Below are positions 23,851 to 34,183 of a stretch of 64,000 nucleotides of DNA, piece by piece. Position numbers and translations under genes: made by a program. The stretch comes from Isochrysis galbana (Eukaryota; Haptophyta; Isochrysidales; Isochrysidaceae), in NCBI GenBank assembly GCA_018136815.1, contig CM030941.1:747528-811527 (forward strand), in the 5' to 3' direction. Each line of letters starts with the position of its first letter. The first letter of the stretch is position 1. The notes beneath the pieces were generated by a model, which made no database searches, was not told the DNA's origin, and was given only the letters and a program-made list of their open reading frames with translations.

Positions 23851-25636
23851 CCTTGGGGGCAGTGCGGTAAGGGCGACCAAGGGCCTTCGCCACGGAGCTG
23901 ACGAACTGTTGGCAGCTCGACTCGACGTAAGGGAACTCCGCGCTCGAGCACCTGTACACCTTGACCGGCATCGTGCCTTCCGAGTACTTGTCCATGTCGT
24001 AGCCGCGGAGGACGATCCCCCACTTCTTCTCCTCCTTCTTGCCCTTCAGCACAAACTTGCGAAAGTTGAGCTCGCGCATCTCTTCCGAGCCGAGGCGCAC
24101 GCCCGTGCCATCCGAGTCCACCTTCTTCTCGAAGAGCACAAAGTTGACGTACATGCGGCCGTTCTTGTCGTGCTTCGTCAGCTCGTGCTTGGCCAAAAAG
24201 CAGAAGCGGCACTCACGCTTCGTCACAGGGACGTGGCCGGTCGGGCGCGCCTCCTCCTCCTCCTCTTCCTCCTCCGCCTCTTCCGGCTCTTCCGCCTCTT
24301 CCTCCGCCTCTTCCTCCGCTTCTGGCTGAGGCGGAACTTCGGCTTCCTCGGCGACAGGGCGCGGCGAGACCTCCGCTTGGGCTGAGGCGGCACGCTTGGT
24401 CTTCTTGGACGGGACGCTTGGCGACCTCGCGCGCGGACGCTTCTTCTTCATCTGCGACTCGAGCCGCTTGATGGTTGCCTTGAGCTCCTTCAGGGTGCGG
24501 AGAATGTCCTCCTCCGACTCCTCCTCGGACTCCTCCGCCGCCGACTCACTATTCGTCGAACAAGGCGTGGCCGCCACATCTACCGCTTCGTCGGTCAGGT
24601 CAATGTGCATGGAGTCATTGGAAACACCAGCCGCGACATCGCTCAAGTCCACCGCTGAGGAGCCACTGTTCACGACGGCCTCCTCCTCAACTGGCTCCTC
24701 CGGCTCCTTCGCCCCATCGGGCTCCTTGGCCATGTCCCAAAAGTCAAACATGTCGTCGTCGTCCTTCTCGTCAACGATGGGCTCCAACATAGCGTCCGCT
24801 TGAGCGTCGGACGCATGGTCCTCCATCACACGCGAGGCATCCGTGGAGGTCTCGATCGCGGCCTCCGCGGAGGTCGGCTCGGCTGCGGTCTCCGCGGACT
24901 CCTCCAGCTGAGTCAGCTCCTCCAGCTGCGTGGCCACCTCCAACCCCTCCTGAGCGGGTGCGTCGGACGTCTCCTCTTCCTTCTCCTCCGTCTTCTCCTC
25001 CGTCTTCTCCTCACCCTCCTTTTCATTCGCCTTGGCAGGAGCGGGCGCCTCGGCGGTCTCGGCCTCCTCGGCGGTCTCGCCCTTCTCCTCCTCCTCGAGC
25101 TGCGTGGCCTCTTCCAGCTGCGTGGCCTCTTCGAACCGAGTGAAGACTTCTCCGACTGGTGCGTCGGACGCAGCCGTCTTCTCATTCTCCGCCTTCTCCG
25201 CCTTCTCGTCCTCTTCCTCGGCTTCCTTCTCATCGGCGAGAGCGAGCGCGTGGGCGGTCTCGACCTCCTCCATCGACTCGGCTGGCTCCTCGACATCCGC
25301 AACCCGCGCGATGGGAACAAGAAGACCTGGAGCGTCCGACGCACAGTCCTCGTTCTCCTCTTCTCCTCCCACAGGCCCGGAGTCCTCGTCGGTGGTGGTG
25401 GTGGTGGCCTCATCGGTCGGGGAAAGGGCCTCCTCCTCGGCATCAGGAACGCGAACAGGATCCGCCTCCTCCGCCGCGCCCTTGGAGCAGGAAGAGGAAC
25501 GAGTCGTGCGAGCAGCGCTTGCGCTCGGCGTCCAGTCGACAGGTGGCTGTGTCGAGCGAGTCGAACGAAACCAGCGAGCAGGAGCACGAGAGGAGAGGAC
25601 GGAGGACCGTACCGATGCGCGCCGAGTCGTCACCAT
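23837..25636 (-). CDS. Acidic low-complexity protein with a conserved-looking C-terminal domain, function unknown
   Basis: An intronless frame from ATG 25636 (MVTTRRASVRSS) to TAG at 23837, 599 residues. The N-terminal 50 residues are Arg/Ser-rich and could be an organelle-targeting or DNA-binding tail. The central 400 are Glu/Ala/Thr-rich with repeats such as EEATQLEEATQLEE. A basic KKKRPRARSPSVPSKKTKR patch resembles a nuclear localisation signal. The last 130 residues, after CRFCFLAKHELTKHD, are of normal complexity (NFVLFEKK, KWGIVLRGYDMDKYSEGTMPVKVYRC) and look folded, but I do not recognise the family. The stop codon falls in a dispersed repeat (CCTGCGGCCCACAACTACG), so the natural C-terminus may have been changed. 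NLS plus acidic body suggests a chromatin or nuclear role (inference). Confidence 0.6.
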   Translation of the reverse strand: MVTTRRASVRSSVLSSRAPARWFRSTRSTQPPVDWTPSASAARTTRSSSCSKGAAEEADPVRVPDAEEEALSPTDEATTTTTDEDSGPVGGEEENEDCASDAPGLLVPIARVADVEEPAESMEEVETAHALALADEKEAEEEDEKAEKAENEKTAASDAPVGEVFTRFEEATQLEEATQLEEEEKGETAEEAETAEAPAPAKANEKEGEEKTEEKTEEKEEETSDAPAQEGLEVATQLEELTQLEESAETAAEPTSAEAAIETSTDASRVMEDHASDAQADAMLEPIVDEKDDDDMFDFWDMAKEPDGAKEPEEPVEEEAVVNSGSSAVDLSDVAAGVSNDSMHIDLTDEAVDVAATPCSTNSESAAEESEEESEEDILRTLKELKATIKRLESQMKKKRPRARSPSVPSKKTKRAASAQAEVSPRPVAEEAEVPPQPEAEEEAEEEAEEPEEAEEEEEEEEARPTGHVPVTKRECRFCFLAKHELTKHDKNGRMYVNFVLFEKKVDSDGTGVRLGSEEMRELNFRKFVLKGKKEEKKWGIVLRGYDMDKYSEGTMPVKVYRCSSAEFPYVESSCQQFVSSVAKALGRPYRTAPKAPYT

Positions 25637-25920
25637 CGTGAGGAAGACGAGGGCGAGGAGAGAGCTGGAGGGTGAGCGAGGAGGGAGGAGGGAGGCAGGC
25701 AGTAGGAGCCGTCTCTCTCTGGTAGGTCGATGAGAGGGGGAGGAGGGGACCCGGGGGAGAGACCCCAAGACCTATCGATTGTTTACGTTAGTGTTTTCGC
25801 AATATACGGTAATATTTTCCCCGGCCCCAGGGGTGCCCCCGCGGTTCCCGAACGCCTCTGCGTCCAGAGTCCCCCCGCGGAAAGAGTGAACGCACGGCGT
25901 GCACCTTCCTGGAAGTTGCT

Positions 25921-26230
25921 ATGCGCACGCACGGCGCCCCGCGGGGGGGGGGAGCCGATGTGCATACGCACGGCGTGCACAATGATTGCAAGCAATCACA
26001 CGTGCTGCGCAAACGAAACGTCTCGTATATGGCTACTTTACGTTAATGTGGGCCTTAGGGAAAAAAGTTTCTATGCGCACGCACGGCGCCCTCGCGAGGG
26101 GGAAGTCGATGCGCATACGCACGGCGTGCTCAATGATTGCAAGTAATCACATGTGCTGCGTAAACGAAACGTATACGGCGACTTTATGTTAAAAAAAGTT
26201 TCTATGCACATCTCGTATACGGCGATTAGC
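25921..26230 (+). repeat. Tandem copies of the ACGGCGTGC-type dispersed repeat
   Basis: Two direct units of about 150 bp (from about 25921 and 26073) share TATGCGCACGCACGGCGCCC, then CGATGnGCATACGCACGGCG, ATGATTGCAAGnAATCACA and GCGnAAACGAAACGT. The same modules occur at 44625-44770 and, inverted, at 23600-23760. Confidence 0.7.
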
Positions 26231-26439
26231 TTTGTTTTGTACCACTGTTGTTCATAACTAAAAAGAAAACAGATTGTGGTCCTCTTTTGACGGAACGCGA
26301 CTTTTATACACAGGGCGCCGAGGCCGTACACACAAGAGCGTGGGGTTGACCGACAGGCCCCCTGGAGGGGAGTTGGAGCCTGAGAGGGAGGGCGTGAGGC
26401 ACCCCTCCATGCTGAACTAAGTATAGACTTTGTTCAACA

Positions 26440-26640
26440 ATTTGTTGTGTTGGGGGCATCTTAGAGGCTGCAACCTCAGGTTTGATTGTTTTTTTGACAA
26501 ATGCCCCCATGAAGTGGGTATATAAACCTCAACTGACAAGGCACCCCCGGACCTCTGACCGACCCCCTTTTTGCCGTGTCGAAGGATACGGGACTCCGGC
26601 GACGATGCCACTAAAAAAAGGGGGAACCTCAAGTTGCAAC
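26440..26640 (-). repeat. Dispersed repeat shared with 45600-45735
   Basis: The reverse complement of 26455-26575 matches 45600-45725: ACCGACCC/GGGTCGGT, TATATACCCACTT, GGGGGCATTTGTC, AACCTGAGG and GCAGCCTC-type segments in the same order. At 45.6 kb this segment adjoins a hairpin-ATG start of the ORF family, so it may be its flanking or leader sequence. Confidence 0.6.
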
Positions 26641-27006
26641 CCTCCTTATAGCTACAGCCAGCGTGAGACTAGCTGACTTAACACCATGAGGAAGTTGCTC
26701 TAATGTGACTCACCAGCCATGCAGTTGTCCCACAAATATTCGTTCGTGTTAGGTTGGCTTGGCACTCTCACATAATGCACGCGACATCGGGAATGAGTGA
26801 TGAATACATATTGACTACTTGGTGCTTGCGGCTCACACACATGACACATCTCCCAACCACCATGCAAAGGGATGGTGAGCCGCACTCCGTATGGGATAGC
26901 AAATTCCTACCCCTAGGAGATGTGTACAAGCCGAGGCAGCCTGCATGTTCAGGCAATGCTGCATTTCGGCTGCCCTCACACCGCATGGCAAAACCAGCGG
27001 CCAAAC

Positions 27007-28179
27007 TCACCGACGAATTCTTTCTTCAGCGGTAATGTACGGCACAGGCAGCTTGATTCGCTCCTCGGCCGTGATGAAAGGCTCTTCGAATCGCCCGATA
27101 TTTGGCGATGAGCCCACAACGAGCGCATGCGCACTAGGAGTTGTCACGAGCTCGGCGTCCATGAACTCTTCTGCATCCGAGTCGGCAACCACCAAAACAT
27201 GCAAGCCGATGCTCGACCTTGAAGAGCGACTCACCAGCGGCACTTCAACAAAGCTGTTTTTTGCGTGCAGCAACTCTTTCACGGCCAGCGCGGAGAGCAG
27301 GAGGGCACCGCCAGCAATGGTGTAGACAGATGGCACCTCGCCATAGCAAAAGAACATCCACGCAGGAGCGAGCACGGTCTCACCAAGCATCGCGATTGCT
27401 ACTTCAGTCGGAGGAATCTTCTTAGACGCGCTGGATATGCCGCCGTAGTATGCGGTCACGGCGAGAGCATTCAGGCCCAACGCTGGCCAAAAATTCCAAT
27501 AAAGCGGGGGAAGGAGGTTGGCACCGCGTGAAACCTCAAAGCCTAGGGAGCCGATGCACGAGATAGCCGCTCCAATAGCAGGGATGGCAGGAATTGATGC
27601 GTGTGGATGGCTGTTCGCTAGGTGACGCACGACGACCACAAAGGCCGCCATCGTGACCCCTGTCGCCAGAGGAATGACGTCCACTAAAGGAATGCTTGAG
27701 TGTGACGGGCCGGTCGCGGCTTTGCTATCGGAGAAGCCCAGGATTGCGGGCGCATAGATGATGCCAACCGAGGCCAGTGCAACAGTCAGTGTGGCAAAGG
27801 TGCGTGCATCGACCGAAACCCCGAGCACAATACGCCCGAGGAGCGCTGCCCAGACGGGCGATAGCGAGATGAGAATGAGCGCCTGGGCGGGCTCGACGAG
27901 GATTAGCGAGAGTGTGAAGAATATGTTGGTCAGCGACTGGAGCACTGCTGCCAGCGCCAGTAACCCACGCGGCGCTGCAGCCACTCCAGCGAGTAGTGGC
28001 TGGATCCCGCCGTGAAGCCAGAGAGCAGTGGCGAAGAGAAAGAGCGAGACAAGCAGGTACCTCCATACCAGTATGAGCGGCATCGAGGCGCCATCTGAGC
28101 GCTGCCACCTCAGAAGCGCCGCATCAGGCGTGATGGCGAGTACACCCAGGTAGAGCAAGAGGCGCGCGAGGGCGGCCAT
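27007..28179 (-). CDS. EamA/DMT-family membrane transporter
   Basis: An intronless frame of 390 residues from ATG 28179 (MAALARLLLYLG). It has about ten hydrophobic segments, for example LILVWRYLLVSLFLFATALWL, RGLLALAAVLQSLTNIFF, ALILISLSPVWAALLGRIVLG, VIPLATGVTMAAFVVVVRHLA, ALGLNALAVTAYYGGI and YTIAGGALLLSALAVKELL. This fits the two five-helix EamA halves; 'EPAQALILISLSPVWAALLG' and 'PTEVAIAMLGETVLAP' are typical of the end of each half. The family exports metabolites or drugs; the substrate is unknown. The cytosolic tail contains acidic Ser-rich sequence and two copies of ITAEERI. A 533-bp divergent intergenic region separates its start from the next gene (28713, +). Confidence 0.88.
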   Translation of the reverse strand: MAALARLLLYLGVLAITPDAALLRWQRSDGASMPLILVWRYLLVSLFLFATALWLHGGIQPLLAGVAAAPRGLLALAAVLQSLTNIFFTLSLILVEPAQALILISLSPVWAALLGRIVLGVSVDARTFATLTVALASVGIIYAPAILGFSDSKAATGPSHSSIPLVDVIPLATGVTMAAFVVVVRHLANSHPHASIPAIPAIGAAISCIGSLGFEVSRGANLLPPLYWNFWPALGLNALAVTAYYGGISSASKKIPPTEVAIAMLGETVLAPAWMFFCYGEVPSVYTIAGGALLLSALAVKELLHAKNSFVEVPLVSRSSRSSIGLHVLVVADSDAEEFMDAELVTTPSAHALVVGSSPNIGRFEEPFITAEERIKLPVPYITAEERIRR

Positions 28180-28712
28180 CGCATCCGGGAGGGGGGTAGG
28201 GCGCGAGAGGCTAGAAAGAGGGAAGCGGGGGAGAGGAGGGGGGGGGGAAGGGTAGTGCTTGCTCTCGGATGGAGCGACCTGCGGGGGCGAGGCGGGGCGG
28301 GCAGGCGGCCGGCAAGCGGTGAGTGAGGGGCGAGGCGGCGAGAGCGAGAGAGAGAGGCGCAGCGTGGAGGGCTGGGCGGAAGGGGGCAATCGGGGGAGGT
28401 TCTGCTCTCCTTTAACTACTACTCAGAGAAAACAAAACGGCCTCGAACGCGAGCAAGCGAGCCAGCCTCTTCCCTTCTCTCTGCTCTCTTCTCTTTTTAG
28501 CTCTCTCCTCAAGTTTTGTGAGAGGTCGAGGAATCGAGCGAACCGGACGAACGAACGGAACGAACGGAACGAACGAGCATCCCCCCTCGAGAGTGAAAGA
28601 AGGGAAACAGAGGGAAGATAAACAAGAAGAGCGCGTCTTTCGGCGTCCGTGCCTCCCCCTCGTCGGCTCGGCATCATCCCGTCCGAATCGGGGCGGCCAA
28701 GAGTTGGACTCC

Positions 28713-29330
28713 ATGCTGCAGCTCCTGGCCATCGCCGCCACGCCGGGTAATGGGTATGCAGTGTGGGCAGGTGGCACGGGTGATTGGTCCGACTCTCTCA
28801 TGTGGACAGGTGCGCAGCCCGACTCATCTGGCGTACATGAGGTGCAACTTTGCGCGTGGCAGTCCTCACGGATCATCATTGGATCATCTGGCGGGACATC
28901 TCAGCCGGAGCTTGTGCTCTGCCAGGGAATGACTCTCGAAGTGGCAGGGAGAATCTTCATTGCTCCCGTGATGGAAGGGCCGTCCCCATCTCCGCCCCCA
29001 TCCCCACCGTCCGTCCTGCCACCTGTGCAACCTTCTGCCGCGAACACATGGAACAACATATGGGACGCTTTACCTGTCAGTGTGTGGATCGCAATCGGTG
29101 GCGGTGCGCTCGGTGTCCTTTCACTCGCCGTGATAGCAATCATTGCCACGATTCGCATGTGCCGGCGGCGGAGATCACGTCAGTCTACTCCAGAACCCGG
29201 CCTTGTGGTACACCAAGTACACCCAGGCCCAACTACGTCAATTGAGAGCACTGATGGGGATGGTGATGATTGGTCGCACAGCCAGCCACCAAGCTTCCGG
29301 AGCTCACAAAAGTGGAGTGGGTTCGTCTGA
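28713..29330 (+). CDS. Single-pass membrane protein with Pro/Ser stalk
   Basis: The frame from ATG 28713 gives 205 residues. It has a short hydrophobic start (MLQLLAIAATPG, a weak signal peptide) and an ectodomain with WAGGTGDWSDSLMWTGAQPDS, a pattern like the W-x-G-G-TG-W-S..NW motif of secreted bacterial beta-helix proteins. A PSPSPPPSPPSVLPP stalk typical of algal glycoproteins follows, then one membrane span (IAIGGGALGVLSLAVIAIIA), then RMCRRRRSR as the stop-transfer signal and a Ser/acidic tail. A cell-surface or endomembrane type I protein is inferred; the function is unknown. The frame may continue by splicing into 29358-29789. Confidence 0.6.
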   Translation: MLQLLAIAATPGNGYAVWAGGTGDWSDSLMWTGAQPDSSGVHEVQLCAWQSSRIIIGSSGGTSQPELVLCQGMTLEVAGRIFIAPVMEGPSPSPPPSPPSVLPPVQPSAANTWNNIWDALPVSVWIAIGGGALGVLSLAVIAIIATIRMCRRRRSRQSTPEPGLVVHQVHPGPTTSIESTDGDGDDWSHSQPPSFRSSQKWSGFV

Positions 29331-29357
29331 CAACTACGGCCGCGGCTCGCCAGGGCG

Positions 29358-29789
29358 ATGAGGGCGAAGCGAACTTACGCGAAGACTGCGCCGGAGCCAA
29401 TTAGCTGCGAGACGCGGCCTCTTACACAAACGTCAGCCCAACTGTTCTCCTTGCCCATTCCAAGTCGAATTTCGCATTCGTCACCACACTCGGATCATAT
29501 GGAACGTCACAATAAAGAGCAGCAACAGTGCAGATCCAAGAAACCAGCTTTGAGATCACCAAGGGCACAATCACATCTTCTAGACCCTCCGATAGTAGCG
29601 GACGCAAACTGCAAAGAGGCTCTGCCTTCCGAGCCTAGCATCGGCAGAGACACCACTATGCGCGCAGAGGAAGGACCACAAAGCAGAGTTGACGATGCCG
29701 CACCTAGTAATGATTATGAGGAGATGCCTGTGACTGACGCATCGGCCTCAGAAAGTGAGTTGCCAGTAGTTGCGACGTCTAGCTTGTAG
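29358..29789 (+). CDS. Hypothetical protein or 3' exon of the preceding membrane-protein gene
   Basis: A 143-residue frame, polar, Ser/Glu-rich, with no domain (ends SELPVVATSSL). It starts 28 bp after the stop of the membrane protein on the same strand. CGCCAG just before the ATG could be an acceptor. I cannot choose between an exon and a chance frame. Confidence 0.25.
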   Translation: MRAKRTYAKTAPEPISCETRPLTQTSAQLFSLPIPSRISHSSPHSDHMERHNKEQQQCRSKKPALRSPRAQSHLLDPPIVADANCKEALPSEPSIGRDTTMRAEEGPQSRVDDAAPSNDYEEMPVTDASASESELPVVATSSL

Positions 29790-30047
29790 GTTTGTTGGTT
29801 GTCGGGCCAACCTTTGTTTGCCTGTATACATTTATCCTTTATCCTTTATGAGCACGCTAACGCTAACGCCAACACATAACCTACTTTTATAGTAGGAGTA
29901 GGGATCCTATCCAAATCCAACCCCATTAGCTAATTGGAAACGCTAGCGGAAACGCTAGCCGCCGGTGCGCCTCAGGCCCTCCGGCCTCAGGAAACAGGAT
30001 GGAAACGCTCGAGCCTCTACATTGGTAGGGGTGGGTGGTGCGTGGCA
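29790..30047. repeat. Intergenic with ACGCTAACG-type short repeats
   Basis: GCTAACGCTAACGCC at about 29855 and GGAAACGCTAGCGGAAACGC at about 29937 repeat an AACGCTAnCG motif. Nothing else is seen. Confidence 0.35.
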
Positions 30048-31422
30048 TTAATTAGGGTTGATTGTGGCTGTGGCATTAATTTTAATTAGGGTTGGTTGGC
30101 TATGGGGTTGGGGTTGGATTTGGGAACCCCACGAAAGGACACAAAGAACCCGTGCACACCCTGACGACAACCACACGAAATAGACGTCCCAAAGGCCTGC
30201 CCCGAACCCGCACTCTGAACGAGGCCCTTGGCCCTTGGTAGTGCACCAGAGCAGGACGCAGCGAGTGGTTGGGGTGCGCGAGGGAGGCGAGACGACTAGC
30301 GATCCGTGCCAAGATCTTTGCGCTGTCGAGCTCAAAGAGGTCGAGGTGCTTGACGCGGTGCAGGTGGTTGGCGGCAAAGTCGCCCAGGAAAGTGAGACCT
30401 TGTGCTTCAACCGCTTTGACGCTTTGACGAGCGAGCTCAAAGTGATTTTCGAGGCTTGCGCGAGGCCATCCGCCTCGACTACCACGTGGGCCGCGACGTC
30501 TTGGAGTGCCTCGTAGAGGGCCTTGCGGGAGGCGGTGCCTTTCTTGTTGAGCTTCTCTTCTATGGCCTCGACGCGGATGCGTACCGGGATGTCTTGGGCG
30601 TGGATGCGGATGTTGGTAGTGTCGCCGTATTTTGCTACGAATTGTTGTGCGCAGTCTTCGTTGACCGCTATGTGCCACGGGCCCCTCGCCGAGCGGGCCC
30701 AGAAGTCTGGCTCGGGGTCAACTCCCTCGAGTTCTAGCAGGAGCTCGACGATGGCAGCGTACACCGTCGTGTCTTGGATTATGATATCTCCGGCTTGATG
30801 GAATGAGAGGTCAAAGGAGTCATCTGAGTCTGTGATGTTGTTGTCATCATCTGAGTCTTGGTCCTGTGGATCACGGGCGGGGGTGTCCATAGTCAGTGTC
30901 GTGCGGGTGAGAGCGACGGGATGTGCCGTCCTGTGCCGGTCTTCCCCAGGAGGGTCTTGTATGTGTGCCTCGTGCGTGTGGTGTGGTGTGTATGGGATGG
31001 TGTCTCTGAAGGGTATGTTGTGCGTTGCAGTGGAGTGGATGTTGTGCCCATAGGGGCCACCCGGCCTCGGGCCGCGCTGCCGGAGCAGCGCGGCCCTTGC
31101 CAGGGCGAGAGGGGCCTCTGCCATAAGGCATGCCCAATGGAAGGGTGGCTGCTTGAGCCTGGCAATGATGGGGTGCTGCCAGCAGCCTGCTGCCCCCCAT
31201 GGGGGAGGCCAGCATGGCTGCCATGGGTGGTGTGGCCGGGGCCACGGGCCGTGTGGCGCGACCGGAGTCGCACGCACCTGCTCGGCCTCGGTGGGCGGTC
31301 GCGGCCGCTTCGACAGCGGCTGCTCCATGCTCCATGGACACTGGGGGGGCGCCCTCGGCGGGGGGCCCGAAGGAGAGGGGAGTCGCGGCGGCGCGCTCCA
31401 TCGCGTCTAAGTATAAACTTAG
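30048..31422 (-). mobile_element. Dispersed ORF1/gag-like retroelement family, copy B (decayed)
   Basis: On the minus strand the hairpin (31422-31407) and ATG 31401 are followed by MERA, then the same Pro/His-rich region and core as copies A and C (EGVDPEPDFWARSARGPWHI, LAQASKITL). The first section to about 31300 is in another frame than the core (about 31040-30450), and the core loses its frame again after LKHKV near 30420, so this copy is a pseudogene. The 3' part (30250-30190) matches 45170-45225. Confidence 0.7.
31407..31422 (-). promoter_or_regulatory. Start-proximal hairpin, copy B
   Basis: On the minus strand CTAAGT-TTAT-ACTTAG gives a 6-bp stem with a 4-nt loop, ending 5 nt before ATG 31401. 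Identical to copy C. Confidence 0.65.
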
Positions 31423-32389
31423 TTGCCGATTGCCATTGCCAATTGTGAATGAGTGAGAGCTTGATTGTGATTGAGCTTGAGCTTGCGCATTTATTTATCA
31501 TTACGTGGGCTCGCACACGCGCACACGCACAGCGCGCGCGCGCAGGCGGCATTAATTGGGTATTAACAGGTTATGCCCCAAATGCGACGTACCTACTTAG
31601 AGATAGTGCTCCACTGCTAAGTACCTACTTAAAGATAGTGCCAAAGCTTGGTAGATAGCCAACTAAGTAGTTAGCTGGGTAACTTGTTCCACGCCTTATC
31701 CGGGGGGCCTGTCAGTCACTCTCACACTCTCAGTCCCTGCCTCCTGGCTCCTAGCATGGGCTGCGCATTCAACATCCTGACCCAACCCCCTAGTGGGCGC
31801 GGGTCAGGACTCGCACTCCCTAGACCCGCACGGGCCTGCACACGCACTGAGCACTGACCTATAGGGAGCTTATTTAGGCCTTCGTTTGTCCATCCCCCAT
31901 CATCCCATCATCCCATTGTGCATTGTGCCCTACGCACTCCGCACCCCCTTAGTGAATGACCGGGCCATGCCTGGGCTCTCTCCCGAGGCCACCGCCCTCT
32001 TCGTTCTCGCCAAAAACATGAGCCAAGCCCAGATGCCAAGAGAGGGGCCTCTAGCTAGGAAAGCCTCCTAGCCCCGCACCTTCCAGAAATGGAAGGCGAA
32101 AACGAACTTCATTCTAGGTGTACTAATACTAATAGTAAGTACTAACGCCCGAAAGAGCGAGCGAGAGAGGGTCCATCGGCGGGCGGGCGGCGACTGCGGG
32201 CGCGGGCGCGAGACGGTGCGAGCGAGGGACGAGGGGGAGGAAGGGAGAGAGAGAGGGAGGGGAGACCAGGGGGAGACGGAGCGGAGTGGGAGTGAGTTCA
32301 GAGATTGACAAAACAGGGGATAAGGAAGGAGCAAGAGACAGGGTCCACCCAGTCAGACTAAGGAAAAGGCCACTTTGGAGGACGTGTGC
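31423..32389. repeat. Intergenic with a dispersed repeat end
   Basis: Bases 31861-31970 (TAGGGAGCTTATTTAG ... CCGCACCCC ... AGTGAATGACCGGGC) match 50520-50596. ACCTACTTAnAGATAGTGC occurs twice (31590 and 31625). A GAGTGACCGGGCT string also occurs at 20530. Bases 32160-32300 are G/A-rich, in the leader of the SNARE gene. Confidence 0.6.
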
Positions 32390-33187
32390 ATGTTCGCGAG
32401 CTATGAGAGTGAGTTCACGCGTGCGTGCATCGAGGCTAACGCACAGGTAGATACACTCGAGCAGCTGCTTCCAGGCTCCGAGCGAGACACCGTGCGCAGA
32501 CAGGCAGAGTCAGCAGTCGAGGCTGCGGCCGACGTGGTAGCACAATTGGAAATGGAGGCTGGACCTGCTGAGAAGCCGCGCGTGAGGGAGTGCAAGGCCA
32601 GTCTTGCACAGCTGCGCTCCAAACTTTCTGCGGCGCGTTCTTCAAATCGAGTGGCAGAGTTACAAAGAGAGGAGCTGCTCCGCCGGTCCGAAGAGCCTCA
32701 GCGCATGGAAGCAGAACAGCAACATGCTCGACTATTAGAAACAACAAGCAGGTTGCAGCGCGGTACGGAAAAACTCCGACACGCTTGTCAGGTGAGCTCA
32801 TCCGCGTATTTTTCGGGACTCCAGCCTTGTGCGATTCTAAGAAGGCGAGTCACCATTTGACTGCTGCTCACGCACGGTCTCTCTCTCCAGGTGGCCATAG
32901 AAACCGAGGCGGTGGGCGCATCAATCCTAACGGATCTGGATCAACAGCGTATGACTCTTGAACAGACCCGTGAGCGCCTACGTAATGCGAACCGTGGCCT
33001 GGCCAAGTCGAAAAAACTGCTTCAGACCATGACAAAGCGAGCCTGGGCGAACAAGGCTCTCATGGTCGGAATCATCTTTTTCCTTATGCTGATGATTTTG
33101 GCCATTATCTACTTGAAGTGGATCTGGAGCCCACACCCACGACCTGCTCCTTCTCCGCCACCGAATCTTCCATTTTCACCTCAGTGA
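32390..33187 (+). CDS. VTI1: Vti1-type Qb-SNARE
   Basis: Exons 32390-32791 and 32891-33187 are joined by a 99-bp GT-AG intron (phase 0), giving 232 residues. The N-terminal part (SYESEFTRACIEAN ... RQAESAVEAAADVVAQLEME) forms the Vti1 Habc three-helix bundle. The SNARE motif after the splice reads TEAVGASILTDLDQQRMTLEQ ... RLRNANRGLAKSKKLLQTMTKR with Gln (LDQQR) at the zero layer. The tail anchor is ALMVGIIFFLMLMILAIIYLKWIW. Vti1 works in Golgi-endosome-vacuole fusion as the Qb helix. A short Pro-rich extension (PHPRPAPSPPPNLPF) after the membrane span is unusual, since most Vti1 proteins end soon after it. Confidence 0.93.
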
Positions 33188-33885
33188 GGTGCGATGTCGA
33201 TAGAATGTTGACCATAAAGGGTAACCGTTGCCGCGAAGATTCCATTCTGTTCGATACTCCGGTTACAAAAAAACTTTAAACCTTCTCAGCCACGCCATCT
33301 CCCCCTTAACCCTTAACAAGCCTGAACGCTCTTTCTCCCCTCCCCCCTGCCTTGCGGCCACTCCCCTTGTGCACTACATAGGGGCTCTGGTTATGGGGGT
33401 TGTCAGGGTTGGGCGGGGTGCTCCAGCCCCTAGCGGTACGGTTCCCTCCTTCCTCCTGTGCCATTACAACTAAGTTTATACTTAGCTCGCCCATGGGGGG
33501 GCACGAGCCCCCCCCTCTCTCCACTCCTCCCCCGCCATGGGGGAGGAACCACCCATCCTCCTGGCACGCCTGATGGCTTGCCAGGAGGCCACTGCCCTGC
33601 TGACCCTCTCTCCCACTGACAGGCTCGCCTGATTCGCCCATCCTGGCCCGGCGTGGCCAGCCCATTGCTCCAACCCCTCCTCCCCCCCTGTTCGACAGGC
33701 AGGCAGGTGCAGCGTGGGGGCCCCTGAGGCTCAGGAGCGCCAGCGAGGGAGAGGCAGGGGAGGCCAGGGCCCAGCCCCAGCCTCCTCTGCCCCCTGAGCT
33801 GGCCTCCATGAGCCTCCAGGGTCGCCAATGGGCAGCTGCAGGCCTGCCGCAGGCGCGCCATCGCGCGTGCCGCAGGAGAGGGGAG
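33188..33885. repeat. Leader-like repeat of the ORF family with hairpin-ATG (copy D)
   Basis: Bases 33265-33470 resemble 43935-44145 (AAACCTT, CCTTGCGGCnACTCCCC, GTGCnCTACnTAGGGGCTC, CCTCCTGTGCCA in the same order). The hairpin CTAAGT-TTAT-ACTTAG at 33470-33485 is followed by ATG at 33493. The frame after it ends after about 25 codons, so this is a truncated or decayed copy. Confidence 0.55.
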
Positions 33886-34183
33886 AGAGAGCGCGGAGAA
33901 GGGGGTGGGCGGAGCGGAGCTCCGCCCACCGAAAAATAGGTAAGTCCCGCACCTGTTTACAGGATAAGTCGGGACTGAGGTCGCCGCCCACTCGGAGACA
34001 CAGGAGGAAGAGAGGGAACAGATCACCGGGGGGAGGCGCGGGCCACCGGACCATATCTAAGCCCTTCACCCCAATCCCCCTAGTAGTGCACGGGGGGAGC
34101 CGCCTGATGGCGGGGGGAGAAGGGCTGGGAGCGTGGGGGTGTAGAAAGTTTTCCTACGTGAGTAGAAAGTAGAGGGTCCACGG
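33886..34183 (+). repeat. Dispersed repeat R, copy 1
   Basis: About 300 bp nearly identical to 63538-63850 (same strand); part (34020-34150) is matched by 49567-49690 in reverse. It contains AGTCCCG...CGGGACT as a 7-bp inverted repeat around a GTAAGT...TTTACAG string 23 nt long. Confidence 0.85.

Noticed and set aside
24800..25733. Long plus-strand frames opposite the acidic protein
   Set aside because: Arg/Leu/Ser-rich shadows of GAG/GAA-rich codons on the other strand.
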